42,112 bases of DNA from Cudoniella acicularis. Taxonomy: Eukaryota > Ascomycota > Leotiomycetes > Helotiales > Helotiaceae. The stretch spans positions 1-42,112 of the forward strand of contig JAAMPI010000352.1 of the NCBI GenBank assembly GCA_013054445.1, read 5' to 3'. Under the pieces are notes generated by a model that saw only the letters and a list, made by a program, of their open reading frames with translations, did not search any database and was not told where the DNA came from. Numbering within the stretch: the first letter of the stretch is position 1; every line of letters starts with the position of its first letter. The translations under genes were made by a program, and so were the position numbers. Of this stretch, positions 1-11,713 are shown one piece after another.

Positions 1-2337
1 GTAAAAATAATTAATAGTTATATTATAGTAAATTTTTAAATAATCTAGGTGAGAAATATAAGGGTGGGTCTAATTTCGCTTAAGTGTGCGACGAGCCATG
101 GCCCTAGCTCTTAGTAAAGACATCATAATCCATGGGTTATAGTACAGAACCAGCAAAGCAACAGGCTATTCTCACACGCCAATCCTAACATGAAGAAATT
201 CCGCTTCTATTCGGAAAGGTGAGCAGAGCTGCTTTACTAGCAATTAAGGGTGAGTCATGGCGAGTAAGGGTAAGTCGAAGGTGAGTAAGGGTGAGTCGAA
301 GGTGAGTGGATAGATTACGGTTAGGGGATCCCCTTCTGGCTCCCTTGAGAATCGGCTATAGTTTCTATATTATCTATATATAGACTTTTACAGATCCTAC
401 TACCTGCAGCATAGCCACATTTCTAAGCCTATCCAGATGTCGTGACGGTGGCCGTTCTCGAACCCCTGTCACATTTATCAAGGGTCCTTATAGGAGCCGA
501 TTTGGTCCCCCCTTTTAACCGAAGCGGCCTCGCTTAATGCCCCTCTCAACCTCTCAACCTCCTTCAAACAACGTAACTCGCATACGAGTGTACGACTCTA
601 AATTTCTAAGAGCTCTCTCGAAATTTTGCATAGTTATTTAGAAAGGTACTAGCTTCTCTTCGATCAACACACCGTCGCCGAGATGAGTCTGCCTGTATAC
701 GTCTACGAAGCACGCCTGCTCTTCTTAAGCTGTGGGGGTGTGCTAATATGGCCTGATCCTGCACGGTACCTTGTTAAACAGAAGCACAGGGGAGTTCTAT
801 TCTACTTGCTTAGTGTAACTTCGCTCCTGGGAAAACTGTGCCTCCTCTTGCATGAAATAGTTGAATATAGAAGGAGCTGGGAGCCTGGACGCTGATAGAC
901 GTTGGACTCGTAGCACCGGTTTTGGTTGGCTACGGTGCCTACCAACTGCCACGAGATCTATGGGTACCCAAACAGTACTGAAGGATCAGCTGGGTAAAGG
1001 GAGAGACAAGCAGCGGCGATGCCGCGTCAGGTGGCTTTGGGGGATTCATGCGGATCCTAGCAAGGCAGAAATCAGCACCGATACGCAAACGGTACTGGCA
1101 AAAGGAGTAAAGGGTCAGCTGGGGGTTCATTCAGAGGCACTGATACGGCACAGAGGGGCCAAAGAACAAGCTTGATGTACGTGAATACGACACTTGTCCG
1201 ATCCTGGGAGGGTAATGCAAGGCAGAACTATCTCAGCGCAGCTAAGAGATTCATACACTATAGATGAGTATGACCGACCCAGGGCAGGCCTATAGCGGTT
1301 CTCAGACCGTTTTGTCACGCCGCATGAGAGATACCACGGTAAAGGGTGTGTCACAGCTTCAACATTTGACGTAGGTAGAGACAGACGAGGGAAACGAGCT
1401 TTCAAGGCAGGGATAGCAGGAGATTAGGCCGGATAGCAGTTTATGTAGCGCACGGCAAGGCAGAATAACCTTGGCAGAAAAGTTGCATTAATAAGGAGCG
1501 TCATTCTTGAGCAGCATAACAATATAGCCCAGCTATACCAATAGCATACGCGGCCCAACTAACACGCCCCTAAGCATTGACAGCTGAATCCCCTACGAGG
1601 CAGACTCGGGTAATTGATGCAAGTCGTGATGCTAGGAGGTCGTTGCTCCGCCGTAGGGGCTGTCGACCTTTCCTTGACGCACTCGCTGCTACAAGAATCT
1701 CACTGTCGCCAGCGAACATACGGTCACCACAAGCCACTCGGTCAACGCAACTTTACGGCCCAGAGGTTCCTTGCTTGCATAAAGCCTCTCAGCTCCTGTA
1801 CAGATGGAACTCAATCAGGCATCTTACTCTCAAAAATAACCACGGATTTTGCCTAGCGCAACTTTACTGCTGAAGAGTACGCGGCTGTGATGCCCTCAAG
1901 GTTTATGCACTTGCCACCTTCAGTTTAAAAAGCTTATCATGCAAGTGTTCTAGCAAAGAGGAGTTGGAGAAACGCTCCAGAATTTAACGTTGTTTACGAT
2001 ATAGTTGCATCTTTGTTCGAATAAGGTTACAGGGAGTCACGTGCGTTTGATCTGTAATCTGCGGTCCTTTCGCCTTGCAGATCAGGCCGCCAACCGGATT
2101 CCCTAGCTGCCTAGGTAGCAGCATCGGTTAATTAGCCACTAATCTGTATTTAGCGTAGTGTCAAATATTCGTTTCAGGTCGCAGCCTGCCTTCCCAATCC
2201 TCAACGTCCTTATCGAGGCCCCTCCTCAGCTTCCCAAACTTCAAGATCCGTCACCCACCCCCCACACTTCGGTGCATGCACCCCCTTCGTCAGCGGTAAT
2301 ATAAACCCACCTCTTGGCCCTCCTCCCTCCAGTCGAT
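1..2337. other. No recognisable gene; short minisatellite only
   Basis: Open frames here are short (104 codons or fewer), overlap each other on both strands and match no family I know. Base composition is mixed and not RIP-like, since CpA and TpG are common. The only structure I see is a small tandem repeat near 246-308 (listed separately). I also see a loose direct repeat: two stretches near 970-1000 and 1085-1125 that share a CAAAC-GTACTG start and a GTCAGCTGGG or similar tail. The last 150 bases before 2338 are CT-rich and could serve as the promoter of the DUF7924 gene. Confidence 0.5.
246..308 (+). repeat. Minisatellite, about three 20-21 bp units
   Basis: Units begin with AAGGG at 246, 266 and 287. 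Each has the form AAGGGTGAGTC followed by a GAAGGTGAGT-like half. It is a short degenerate tandem repeat in non-coding sequence. Confidence 0.7.
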
Positions 2338-3995
2338 ATGGCCCCGCGTCAAGCAGAACGAAACATCCGAAAAATTGGGCGGCAACGCTCGATGCCCCAA
2401 GACGAAAGTGGGTAAGCTATTCACGCTGGTCGTGTACCTTGACTGATTGTTGATAGAAGCGCGGCCACAAGGTATTAAGAAAGAACAACCGCAACTTCTT
2501 CATCCTCGTAGAAGCACACGACTACAACGCCTCCAGGAACAGACTATATCCAAGGCCGCGAACACCGATCCCAAGTGCTCCACAACTCGCAACGCTCCTA
2601 GCAAAGAGGTATGATACCCTCCTGCTATGTAATAAAGCTGACAAAGTCAAGTTTGCACAGGCTGAGGATCGAAAACGAAAACGATTGCGAGAAGACGAAT
2701 CCTTCCACCCTCCCTCTTCAAAACGGCGGCGGCCGCCCCCTCCTCTCGAGGATACAATCTGCGAGAATAGAGTGGCCGAAATTAGTGAACAGTTTGAGGA
2801 ATTCCGTTGGCCTAAGGAGTACTCTCGACCGGAGCCCAGCATGAGTTATCTGCTTGCGATAAAGAAATCTTCTTCATCACTTCGTGGCAAACAGTCGGAG
2901 GTTGGCTCTACCGGAAGCGATCAAAAGCCCAGAGAAGCCAAGAGTTCACCTTATGCGCGCCCGAGCTATGAGACACTCCTTGCAACCAAGGGTAGCTTTA
3001 TGGGCAAGTTCGACTTGGGTATTACAGATACAAGCAAGAAACTCTGTCAAACTTTACTTGATACGAAACAACCAGTGCCTCAACAATCGCTGTTTCGCGA
3101 CGATGTGTTCGACGAAACTTGTGAGGCTGTGCGAGCGAGAAATGAAGCTATGGCTGTTCGAGATATTACCCCACTGATATGTCCATCCGCCCAAGTCCTA
3201 AGAATCTTCGGTGCTAGTCATCTCAAGGCCTTGAATGAGAGTGTCGATGAACGCTGGAATTGCGCAAGACCTATCTGCGGTCCCCGCCCACAGCCTGATT
3301 ATTCGGTGGGGTTCGGCCGATCTGCGTTCACGAATACTCAACTCGAAAAGCTTGCGCCTTTCGTTGGCGAGGTAGCAGATACTTCTACCTCGATTTTTAT
3401 GGCGACTTGGCAGATGTACTTCCCATTCCTAACGTGCGAAGTAAAGTGCGGCGCTGCGGCTCTCGATGTCGCCGATCGACAGAATGCTCACAGCATGACA
3501 CTTGCAGTGAGAGCTACGGTGGAACTCTTTAGACTTGTGAATCGCGAAAGGGAGCTTCACCGGGAGATACTCGCCTTCTCAATTTCACATGATCACGAAA
3601 CAGTAAGAATTTACGGCCATTATCCTGTGATTGATGGGAACGAGACCACCTGCTACCGCCATCCCATCCGTAAATTCGACTTCACGGAACTGGACGGCGA
3701 GAAGAAATGGATATCATATATGTTCACCACGAACGTCTACAATATATGGATGCCAGGTCACTTGAAAAGCATCTGTTCGGTTATCGATACGCTGTCACCC
3801 GATATAATTGAGGCTTGGCAGCAATCCGAGCTGGGGGAATCTGGACTTTCGCAGGGGTTAGAAAGTCACAATCTCTCAAGCCTTGATGCTGGATCTCTGC
3901 TTGGGGAGGGTGACAGTCAGTCCTCAGACACCTCCCTGTCTCAGAGGGTTGAGGGAGCAGTCAAAAAGGCAAAGAAGCGGGATTGGCGTCAGTGA
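2338..3995 (+). CDS. DUF7924-family protein, PD-(D/E)xK-like core
   Basis: This is the best-preserved gene in the window. A long open frame runs from about 2460 to TGA at 3995. The proposed start is ATG 2338, which opens a basic N-terminus (MAPRQAERNIRKIGRQRS). An intron 2412-2479 with a GTAAGC donor and a TTGACTGAT branch region joins the frames in phase and gives 529 residues. An acceptor at 2456 looks better but would break the frame, so this junction is uncertain. The C-terminal half has the family's conserved blocks: PDYSVGF, a TCEVKCG strand, a DRQNAHSMTLAVRA helix, FSISHDHETVRIYGHY, then FDFTELDG and a basic KKAKKR tail. The Asp of PDY (about 3297) and the ExK of EVKCG (about 3438-3446) resemble the metal-binding residues of PD-(D/E)xK nucleases. 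That similarity is my inference; the family is formally uncharacterised. A decayed paralogue lies at 30153-30551. Confidence 0.85.
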
Positions 3996-5100
3996 TTGGT
4001 CTCCGTAAATCAGCACCGGTGAGGCAGATTGCTTGCTATGAAGGATATCGATCTCTCTCCCCACCTGAGGAATCTCCCAGTCCTTTGAAGAGTTGCTCTT
4101 AGCAATATCATTAAAGACAGAGAACCGTTGTTTCTAGTAGTTTTGTATAAGAATCGTAAAAGGTAAAAGCGGGGGAGCTTTTCTTACCAAAAAGTAGGCC
4201 CACTCATCGTCAACCATCCACTTCTCCTCCTTAGTAGCCCGAAATAGCGCCTTTCGGACAACGGCAGTCGACGAGCGCTTAGTGTCTATATTAATATCTA
4301 AGGTGGCTTCCGCGCTGCCTGCCATTTTTGATATCCTTTCGATGTGGTTTCTCAGAATATCCGCCAGCGCACATGTGACTCCAAAGTGCGGCACAGGGAA
4401 CCCTCTCGCTTAACACGCGCAGCGTGCGCGGCATCCGCATCGCGAACATCTGAGTTGACACCATTCTTTCCAAAGACCTTAGGCCATCTCCAACACCACA
4501 CAGTGTCAGGTAATATCTGGCACATCAAAGATGGACATACATAATGAGAGCGGTAAGGGTGGCAAGTCCCCTCACTCATCCTCTGATGGAACTAGAAGGT
4601 GCTCACCGAACAATAGAACTGGTATCCTCACATCCTCCAGCTTCGAAGGAGATTCACTCCTAGGAGGCGCCGCAGTCTCTCTCGCCTCTGCCTCTCTCGC
4701 ACCCCCCTCTCCTCAAAGTTCAATGTCCTACTAGTCGCAGATGGCCATCGAATACGATATCGGTGGCGCTTGGTTGGAGACATTACACCAATAGACAGAG
4801 TCAACACAAACAACTTTGTTTAGAAAAGTCAAGATCTCGAGAAAAGAAATCCAGGATGCGAATACGAAGACTATAGTGTCCACAGACAGCAAGTTCGTGT
4901 ACAATGTTGATAAGACTGAGTTGATTCTGCAGATGGTGGAGAATGAGCAGTTTTGTAACGTTCTGTTATCACGTGAGATCTCAATGTCACGTAAACGGGT
5001 TTACTTAGCCTTAGAAGCGTCAAGCAGGTTCTGGTAGAGCGTTATCCTAATCAAGTGATGATATTGGAATATGAGTTGAGCACACGCTCTAGTAAAGGAA
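3996..5100. other. Decayed sequence with unrecognised reading-frame remnants
   Basis: Two open stretches can be seen, neither matching a family I know. On the minus strand an 86-codon frame (4394 to 4134) carries segments such as GVTCALADILRNHIERISKM. It appears to continue upstream in another frame (to about 4560, with VFGKNGVNSDVRDADAAHAA), as if a frameshift near 4385 broke one gene. On the plus strand a frame at 4816-5037 holds ISRKEIQDANTKTIVSTDSK. A CT-rich tract lies at about 4677-4713. The two minus frames may be one pseudogene. Confidence 0.35.
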
Positions 5101-5310
5101 AATATATAGCTATATAGGTAGTTAATTATGTGGAGTCTAGGAACCCTGGAGTCCTAACGCTAAGGCGGCTCCCTAGGTCCGGGACTCTACCCCGTGACTA
5201 TATCACATGATTGTAGGTCGTGACACTACTCCCTATATGGCCTAGCGTAGTCCCGTACGCTTAAATACCCGGCCTCATCGTACGACTCTAGACACGTCAC
5301 TATCCTAACG

Positions 5311-5517
5311 ATGCCTTCTAAGACGTTAGATAAGATCAGACAACGGCTATCCCTTACGCGACATATTAAAGACAACGGTACTACTATAGACCTATGCTCG
5401 CGCTACACGAAAGAGAATATAAAATACGTAGTAGAAAAGAAAAGAAGCGCCTGATACGCGGGTTATATAAAAGTAAAATGCCTATACGATGCGAAGATTC
5501 CCCTAACAGACCTATAG
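5311..5517 (+). pseudogene. Transposon ORF remnant with former cysteine patch
   Basis: From ATG 5311 a frame starts MPSKTLDKIRQRLSLTRHIK and reaches a TGA at 5452, then continues in frame to about 5517. The spacing of Tyr and Cys residues after the opening (CSRYTKEN..., then YAGYIKVKCLYD) suggests a cysteine-rich, zinc-knuckle-like patch. Some Cys codons have probably become Tyr by G-to-A change, which fits RIP. Such patches sit at the N-terminus of several fungal retroelement proteins. The 200 bases upstream (5130-5310) look like an LTR or promoter leader and include TTAAATACCCGG at about 5260. The element is cut at 5682 by the element A LTR. Family assignment is inference. Confidence 0.4.
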
Positions 5518-5681
5518 GAATCGAAAGTTCCGACGGAGGTAGACTAGGCTTCGATCCGTCGCTAATAAGAAAGACCCTAAAGAGAGGAGGACGAGGCGAT
5601 AGTGAAAATCCTTCGCCTCTATAAATAGTAGGAATTCCTTAGGGAAAGGGAGAGAGAGATAGCTAGCCGAGGACTACGCTA

Positions 5682-5859
5682 TGTCATAGAGCACTCAGGT
5701 AGACGTTACAAGTAAACAGTGCTCTATTACTTAGAATAATCGACGAAGAAGAGAAGAAGGGAAAGGGAGAAGCTGCCACGTATTTAACCTCTGCCCGAAC
5801 CTCGCTTAGGCCTAGCGCCGTCACGTGTAGAACAGGTCACGTGAACCAACTCCGTGACA
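5682..5859 (+). repeat. 5' LTR of element A
   Basis: This 178 bp copy matches 7022-7199 with few differences and has TGTCA and TGACA ends. It contains two CACGTG sites (5822-5827 and 5838-5843) and a purine-rich GAAGAAGAG block. Orientation is arbitrary because no coding sequence fixes it. Confidence 0.8.
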
Positions 5860-6734
5860 TCACCCCCCCCTCGAAGAAAAGCTCGCCTCGAGCGCTAAAT
5901 ATAAAAGCAAAACAAATAGATAATAAAAGAAACAAATAACAAGCTTCCCCTGATCGTCCGAGTCTCTCTGATCAATTGTCCTTCCTAGCAAGGCCTGAAC
6001 TAAAGGAGAAGCAGAGCCTAAGGACACGTGTCTACTTTCCGATTCCGTACCAAAGCTAGGGTAGAGGCCAGGGGCCGTAGAAGTCGTGAGAGAAGAAAGC
6101 CTGTTATCTGCCAAAGAAGAATATCCTCCCTTCCATCGCTATATATATGCCAAAGCTCGTACGCAAGACTCAAGAGCTTATTTGTCGTGGAATCGCGAGA
6201 GGGTAAAGGGTGATTCAAGGCCGAATATGCGTGGTTTCGGAGGCTCGTATTCGTAGAATCGATTTGAGGAGTAAGCAGTCAGGCTCGTCGTAGTCAGCTT
6301 AGCACGTAGTCATAAGCTTAGTCGGATTATCGAAGGACTGTCTTAATCGTCGAAGGGGGGCCTGACTTGTCGTGTGAGGGCTTGGCAGAGGGCTCGAAGG
6401 CTTGTCGTCGTACAGGGTGGTCGGACTGTACGAGGGACTGCTAGGCAGTAGTGGATAGTCGTGTAGAGGGTGACGATTCTGGTCGTACGAAGGAAGCTCG
6501 TCCGCGAATCGCAGTCGTCGTGTGTAGCAGTAAGGTGCTAGCTCGAAAGGGGTCGCAACGTCTTCCTGGCTCAGTATCCGTTGGTGTCGTTCCTCACGTC
6601 GTTCATATTGACCAGTATCAGCCAACTTCGTTCCTCACAGGCAGGGTAGTCGTCGCATTTTAGCAGTAAAGGTGCCAGCTCGAAAGTCGTCTGACAGGCT
6701 CAGTCAAGAGGTCGAGACGTTGTCAGGGGTCGCG

Positions 6735-6890
6735 CGGCGTTTATATTGCCGTACAAAGGAGGGGTCGAAAGGCGTTCATATTACCAGTCGAAAAGGGGCG
6801 TNCAGCGTTCATATTGCCGNACAAGGGAGAAGGGATCGAAAGGCGTTCATATTGCCAGTCGAAAGGGCGTACGGCGTTCATATTGCCGTA
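6735..6890 (+). repeat. Tandem repeat built on CGTTCATATTGCC
   Basis: Five copies of a CGTTCATATTGCC core lie at about 6737, 6773, 6805, 6843 and 6874, with an isolated related copy near 6598. Alternate copies are followed by GTACAA or AGTCGAAAG, so the higher-order unit is a pair of about 68-70 bp. Three undetermined bases fall inside the array. Confidence 0.7.
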
Positions 6891-7021
6891 NAAGGAGTCG
6901 CTCTCGTAAGAGCCATAAAAGTGATGTTGACCGAGACCCGTTTTCCTAGGCACCTCGTAACTATCACACAAAACCTGGGAACCTGGGAATACTCTAGCCT
7001 CGACCAGAGGGTCGATTATAA

Positions 7022-7199
7022 TGTCACAGAGCACTCAGGTAGACGTTACAAGTAAACAGTGTTCTATTACTTAGAATAATCGACGAAGAAGAGAAGAAGG
7101 GAAAGGGAGAAGCTACCACGTATTTAACCTCTGCCCGAACCTCGCTTAGGCCTAGCGCCGTCACGTGTAGAACAGGTCACGTGAACCAACTCCGTGACA
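7022..7199 (+). repeat. 3' LTR of element A
   Basis: This is the partner of 5682-5859 with the same length and the same terminal pentamers. Its CACGTG sites are at 7162-7167 and 7178-7183. The near identity of the two LTRs points to a fairly recent insertion or to weak RIP on this element. Confidence 0.8.
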
Positions 7200-8863
7200 A
7201 TATCTATATCTATATATTATAAGTATTAAATAGATAAAAGGATATTAGAAAAGACTAAATCTAGATAAATAGATAAAGATAGTCTTAAAAGATAGGCTCT
7301 CTAAGGATAGGTCTAGGATTAATAGTAATCTTATTTATAAAAAACTTAATAAAAAAACTAGTTAACTATAATATAATATAAGATTTTTAAAAAGTATAAG
7401 CTATTAATAATATAAAGTTAAGTCTAGAATAATAAATATTAATATATCTTAGATATAAAAGAAAATATCTAAGATTAGACTTATATAATATAGAAAATAG
7501 AAAATATATTATTAAAGCTATTAGACGCTTAATCCTTAATAGACTAGATAAAGAGATAAAAAGAATAATTATTAAAACAATATAATAGTATAAGATAAAC
7601 CTTATTATTTCTCTAGAAGTTTATAACTTAATAGCTCTTATAAGTATATCTATAGGCTAGCCTATATTAAAGTATTAATCTTAATATTATAGAAGGACAG
7701 ATATAACCTAAAAGAGAGGGAGTTTAAATAGACATTAATTTAACTTAAGAAGAGGAAGTTATATTACCTAAGAACACGTCTTTTATCCTTCTTCGCTTAG
7801 GTCACGTGTCTACGAACTATATGACCTAGCACTAGTACTAGTGCCAGTATCTCTACTATAGTAATAATATTAGTAAGCTTAAAGAATTCCTTAGTAGAGT
7901 TAACTAGGAAAGAGTAGTTATAAGGGAGAGTAGGATAAGCGTAATAGGTTTTAAAGAGATCGCTAATAGTAGTAATATAGACCTCTTCTTATAAGAGTAT
8001 TAGATTAGTATTTACTGTTTTAGAGAGATACTATTTATAATAATAATCCTAGTAATAACGTCGATAATATTATTTAGATATTTTCTTATATTCTATTTTA
8101 TAATATTAGCTAGGCTAGCCTAGAGGAATAATAACTCTAAGTTTTTAAGAAAGAGGGCGAGCTAGAAACCCTTGACTATACTTAGTGATATTAATAATAG
8201 TTTATTAGTATTAGATAAGCTATCTCTTACTATATTAATAGTAGTATTATAAAGCGGTGTTATAGTAATAAGGCTTCTTATAATAATAGATAATATATAA
8301 AGAAGACACCTTATCTTAATAAGAGAGTATATATCTATAAAGAAAAGAATAAACTAAGGTTAAAGAAATAAGTAATATAAATTTATATATTTATTAGTAA
8401 AATAGTATATTATTAGGGTCTTGTTTCTAACCTTCTAAATATTACTAATAATAGACAAGATACTCGTTTTATATCTAAATAAGGAATTACTTATATAATA
8501 TATAGCTATATAAATATAAGATAAATCTAATATAGTTATCCTTAAAACTATAATAATCGATTCTAGTCTTAATTATCTATACTTACCTAGTTATTTAAAC
8601 TATAAAATAGGTCTAGCTTATAAAACTTAATCTATTCTACTTTATTTATAATATAGTAATTATAATTAAATAACAACCTTCTACTCTACTATTATAAATA
8701 ATAGGTTTTTAAGATATAGACTAATAGTAGTAGAGCTAAGAAGATCTAATAGTAGGCCGAGGGGGAAAAAATATTATAATATTATTATAGTATTTTAAAA
8801 GCTAAAATAAATATTTCGCTAAAAGTTAAAGATAATATCTAAAGACTATTCCTATTCTAATAA
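7200..8863. other. RIP-mutated AT-rich sequence, origin unclear
   Basis: CpA and TpG are nearly absent while TpA is extremely common and some CpG survives. Stops fill all frames. One short plus-strand stretch near 7520-7670 reads IRRLILNRLDKEIKRIIIKT and continues in the same frame with scattered stops, so it was probably once coding, perhaps a transposase; I cannot name it. A CACGTG site at 7803-7808 in a less mutated patch could mark an old LTR edge. Confidence 0.5.
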
Positions 8864-9071
8864 TATAATAGGGAAAGCTANTACTCTCGGAGNGTTAGTT
8901 CTCCCGCTCTANACTANNTATAAGTATATTTATACTCTCNTTTCTCNNTTAAGAAGANGGGATAANAANGGAANAAGATTAAGTTAGCGATAAAGATATA
9001 CCTATAATTTATNTTTATACCGCTATTTTAANNGACGCGGTTTATTCNCTTATTCTTNTCCTTTTATATTA
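8864..9071 (+). repeat. 5' LTR of the Gypsy element
   Basis: This region aligns with 21435-21642 at equal length. The left copy shows more TpA than the right, as expected if both were RIP-mutated independently. Exact ends are inferred from TNTAGTAGGG-like starts and TTATATTA or TTATAATA ends, which could be mutated TG and CA termini. Confidence 0.7.
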
Positions 9072-10445
9072 GTNACCTATATAGGGAGATATATATANAA
9101 CGGTCTNTTATTTTCTNTTAGAGGATTAAATTAGCGATTTCTTGATTCGTAGTTAAGATAGTAGGAAAGAAAGGAAGTATAGGTCGACTAAGACGAACGA
9201 ACGTAGGGAACACGAAAGACCCTAAAAAGAACAGAAATTATATTAAAACTATTAAAAAAAGGAATTTAAAAAGAAATAGACACTTATAAAGCAAATATAA
9301 CGAGAACCTAAAATCCGAGTAGTCTAAGAAGAAATAAGAATATTAAGGCGAATACCAGTAGTCAAAGTAATATTATAAGTAATATAATAGCGGCGACGAG
9401 ACTTTTAAGTCAGGAGCCGAAAAACTAGGATTCGATTTAAGGAATATTAAAAACTATTATTTTTAAATTAATATTATTAGGACTTCTTAGACTCTTAGTT
9501 CTAATAGGGTTACTATAAAAGACGGCTAAGGGAATTTGTTAGTTAGAATAGTAACTTTTCTTCTTAAGCCTAGCTTAAAAAGAGGTAGCCTATAAAAACC
9601 TAGAAAAGAGAATTTAAAAATTAATAAAAAGCTTTAACTTATACTATAAAAACACGAATAAGGACGATTCCGAATTAGATTATCTAGATCTAAACAGCTA
9701 ATATTCTATTAAAGGGTCGGATCACGTATCCTTAAGATTATTTCCTCTCTTATACGAAGAAGCCGTTATCCCGACTCTCTTAAGAACGTAACCTATAATA
9801 CCCCTTAAAGGCGAAACACTCCTAGAAAACGAGATATCAAACTTATCGACCTTTATTATAAATCTAGCGTTTCGTTTCCTAATACCCGTTCTAGGTTTAG
9901 AAGGTATACCCTACTTCTTAGGTATAAACATCACTAAATTTATTAAGCGTTTCGAGGAACTTTATAATAAATACTAGATCTAAGACTATCGAACGAAACT
10001 ACTAAGATACTATAATAGTACATGACGAGAAATTATAAAGACCTTACTAAACTAGGAAAAGAAATTATCTTAAGAAGACCTTATAAAAGCCTTAAAAGAG
10101 GAGTTTCGTATTAGAGACCGTTACTAAACCACCTACTCGATAACGTTCCTTAACGAGTATATAAAAATAAAAAGGGCTACTAATAAACTTAAGGCCTATT
10201 GTCGCTAGTATTCTCTTATATTAAAAGTTCTTATAACTTAAAAGGTGTTAAGCGAGGTAGACTAGGGCCGTCTCCTCTTAATAGGGCTTCTAAAGAATGT
10301 TAAGGAGAAACTAGTAATTAAATTTAAGGTAGACGATATAAAACCCGAAATATATATAAACTATAACAAATTCTTTATCTATATAGTCGAAATTATTAAG
10401 TCGAGTCGAATAAACTAAGCGTTAGAAATATAGAAGGACCTAATA

Positions 10446-10585
10446 TAACAGCGCTAACAGTAAAGTAGTTCTATTACTTAGAATACTAAGATAAAGAGCG
10501 TAGACGAGGTCTAAAACGAGGTTATATATACGATATAAGGTCACGTGATCGGTCCTGACCGGACCCCCGAACCAGATCTATAATA
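10446..10585 (+). repeat. Left LTR of element B
   Basis: This 140 bp repeat matches 11574-11713 and contains CACGTG at 10542-10547. Differences between the copies include G-to-A and C-to-T changes at both ends, consistent with RIP. Confidence 0.85.
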
Positions 10586-10659
10586 TCATCCCCCCCTTTA
10601 GGAGAGCTGGCCCCTAGCTCTATAGCTTGTCTCCCCTATCTAATCCCTCTACTAAAGGC

Positions 10660-11375
10660 AGCCGTAAGATACTAGCTCTATAAATAGCAGTCAGGTGCTA
10701 GCTCTTAGTGACACGGTGTTAACTTCGAGGGATCGGTCGGTATAGTAGTAAGGTGCTAGCTCTACGGAGGTGCCCTAGTCATAGCTTCTGTCGAGTTGAT
10801 TTGATATGCCTACTACGTTTTTGTCGATATTCTCTACTACTACCACTACACGATTGATAGGCTCTACTAGCTGTGTTATATGTGCTATTAATCGCGTAGC
10901 GATGACCTTGTCCAGGGCTATAGTATAGGCTTAAAGAGCCTTCGCGACATCGATAGGAGGGGGCGGGGGAGGCTTTAAGAGTTCTCGAAAGACGGCATTT
11001 ATAAAAGCTTGAAGGTCTATCTTTAAAGCTTCCTTCGACGGTCTATACTCTTGAGCGGAGGCAGGAGTAGGAGTAGCAGGTTAAGACTGGCTAATCACAT
11101 GGTAGATCAATTGTCTAGTCGAGGCATCGATAGCACGGGCGAATTAGTGTTTTCTATCGATTAAAGACTTTAACTTATATGCCTAGCTTATGATTTCGGG
11201 GTCTATTGTCGGTATAGCAGTTAAGGTGCTAGCTCTATGATTATAGCAGATCAAGAGTCGATGCCAGCGCTCGGTCGGAAGGACATAGTGTCTACTTCGA
11301 AGTCGTAGCAGTGAGGTGCTAGCTCGTAAGGGCGATAGTAAGGTATCAGCTTATTTAGCAGTTAGGTGCTAGCTA
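10660..11375 (+). repeat. Dispersed 20-base internal motif of element B
   Basis: Copies of TAGCAGTAAGGTGCTAGCTC or near variants occur at about 10660 (weak), 10685, 10744, 11215, 11306, 11335 (weak) and 11356. Spacing is irregular, so this is not a simple tandem array. Two further copies lie in element A at 6525 and 6661. Confidence 0.75.
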
Positions 11376-11573
11376 ATTGACAGGTTNGGGTGCTTTCTAA
11401 GGCAGCCAGGGAAGAGGTCTTGAGCTTNAGGTCGATTCGAGGGTCGTGACGGGGCGGCGGGCTAGGAGGCTTCAGTGCTTGCACTAGGGGGTCGTAGGGC
11501 GCGACGGCGGCAGGAAGCTAGAATAGAAATNAGGTCAAGAGCTTTTAGAAGGTTGTTTGACCTTAGTATAATN

Positions 11574-11713
11574 TGACAGCGCTAACAGTNAAGTAGNTCT
11601 ATTACTTAGAATACTAAGGTNAAGAGCNCAGACGAGGTCTNAAACGAGGTTATATATACGATATAAGGTCACGTGATCGGTCCTGACCGGACCCCCGAAC
11701 CAGATCTATAACA
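11574..11713 (+). repeat. Right LTR of element B
   Basis: This is the partner of 10446-10585 with intact TGACAG and ATAACA termini. CACGTG lies at 11670-11675. Five bases inside it are undetermined. Confidence 0.85.

Larger units (their letters stand above)
5682..7199. mobile_element. Non-autonomous LTR element A (TRIM/LARD-like)
   Basis: The element is bounded by two nearly identical 178 bp direct repeats (5682-5859 and 7022-7199) that begin TGTCA and end TGACA. The internal 1.16 kb shows no retroelement protein. It contains tandem CGTTCATATTGCC repeats at 6735-6890 and two copies of a 20-base motif, TAGCAGTAAGGTGCTAGCTC or close to it, at 6525 and 6661. Element B, with different LTRs, carries the same motif. 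The flanking five bases (CGCTA left, ATATC right) do not match, so no target duplication remains. The interior is only weakly RIP-mutated compared with sequence just to the right. Related LTR copies lie at 21719-21893 and 32729-32903. Confidence 0.75.
10446..11713. mobile_element. Nested non-autonomous LTR element B
   Basis: Two 140 bp direct repeats (10446-10585 and 11574-11713) begin TGACAGCG (TAACAGCG in the left copy) and end ATAACA (ATAATA in the left copy). The bases directly left of 10446 and directly right of 11713 are both CCTAATA, a flush 7 bp duplication; 5 bp would be usual for Ty3-type integration. The interior of about 1 kb is non-coding. It is GC-richer than the host element and contains seven or eight copies of a TAGCAGTAAGGTGCTAGCTC-like motif. 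The host gag frame resumes on the other side, which confirms the insertion. Confidence 0.85.

Noticed and set aside
246..308. Possible CRISPR array (repeats of about 20 bp).
   Set aside because: Units are contiguous with no spacers, and the host is a eukaryote.
718..731. CTTCTTAAGC resembles half of the 15 bp palindrome.
   Set aside because: Only the left arm is present and the right side (TGTGGGGG) does not pair. A 10-base match is expected by chance.
1577..1873. A 98-codon plus-strand frame in the left spacer.
   Set aside because: It overlaps an 80-codon frame in another phase, has no recognisable motif and no promoter-like leader.
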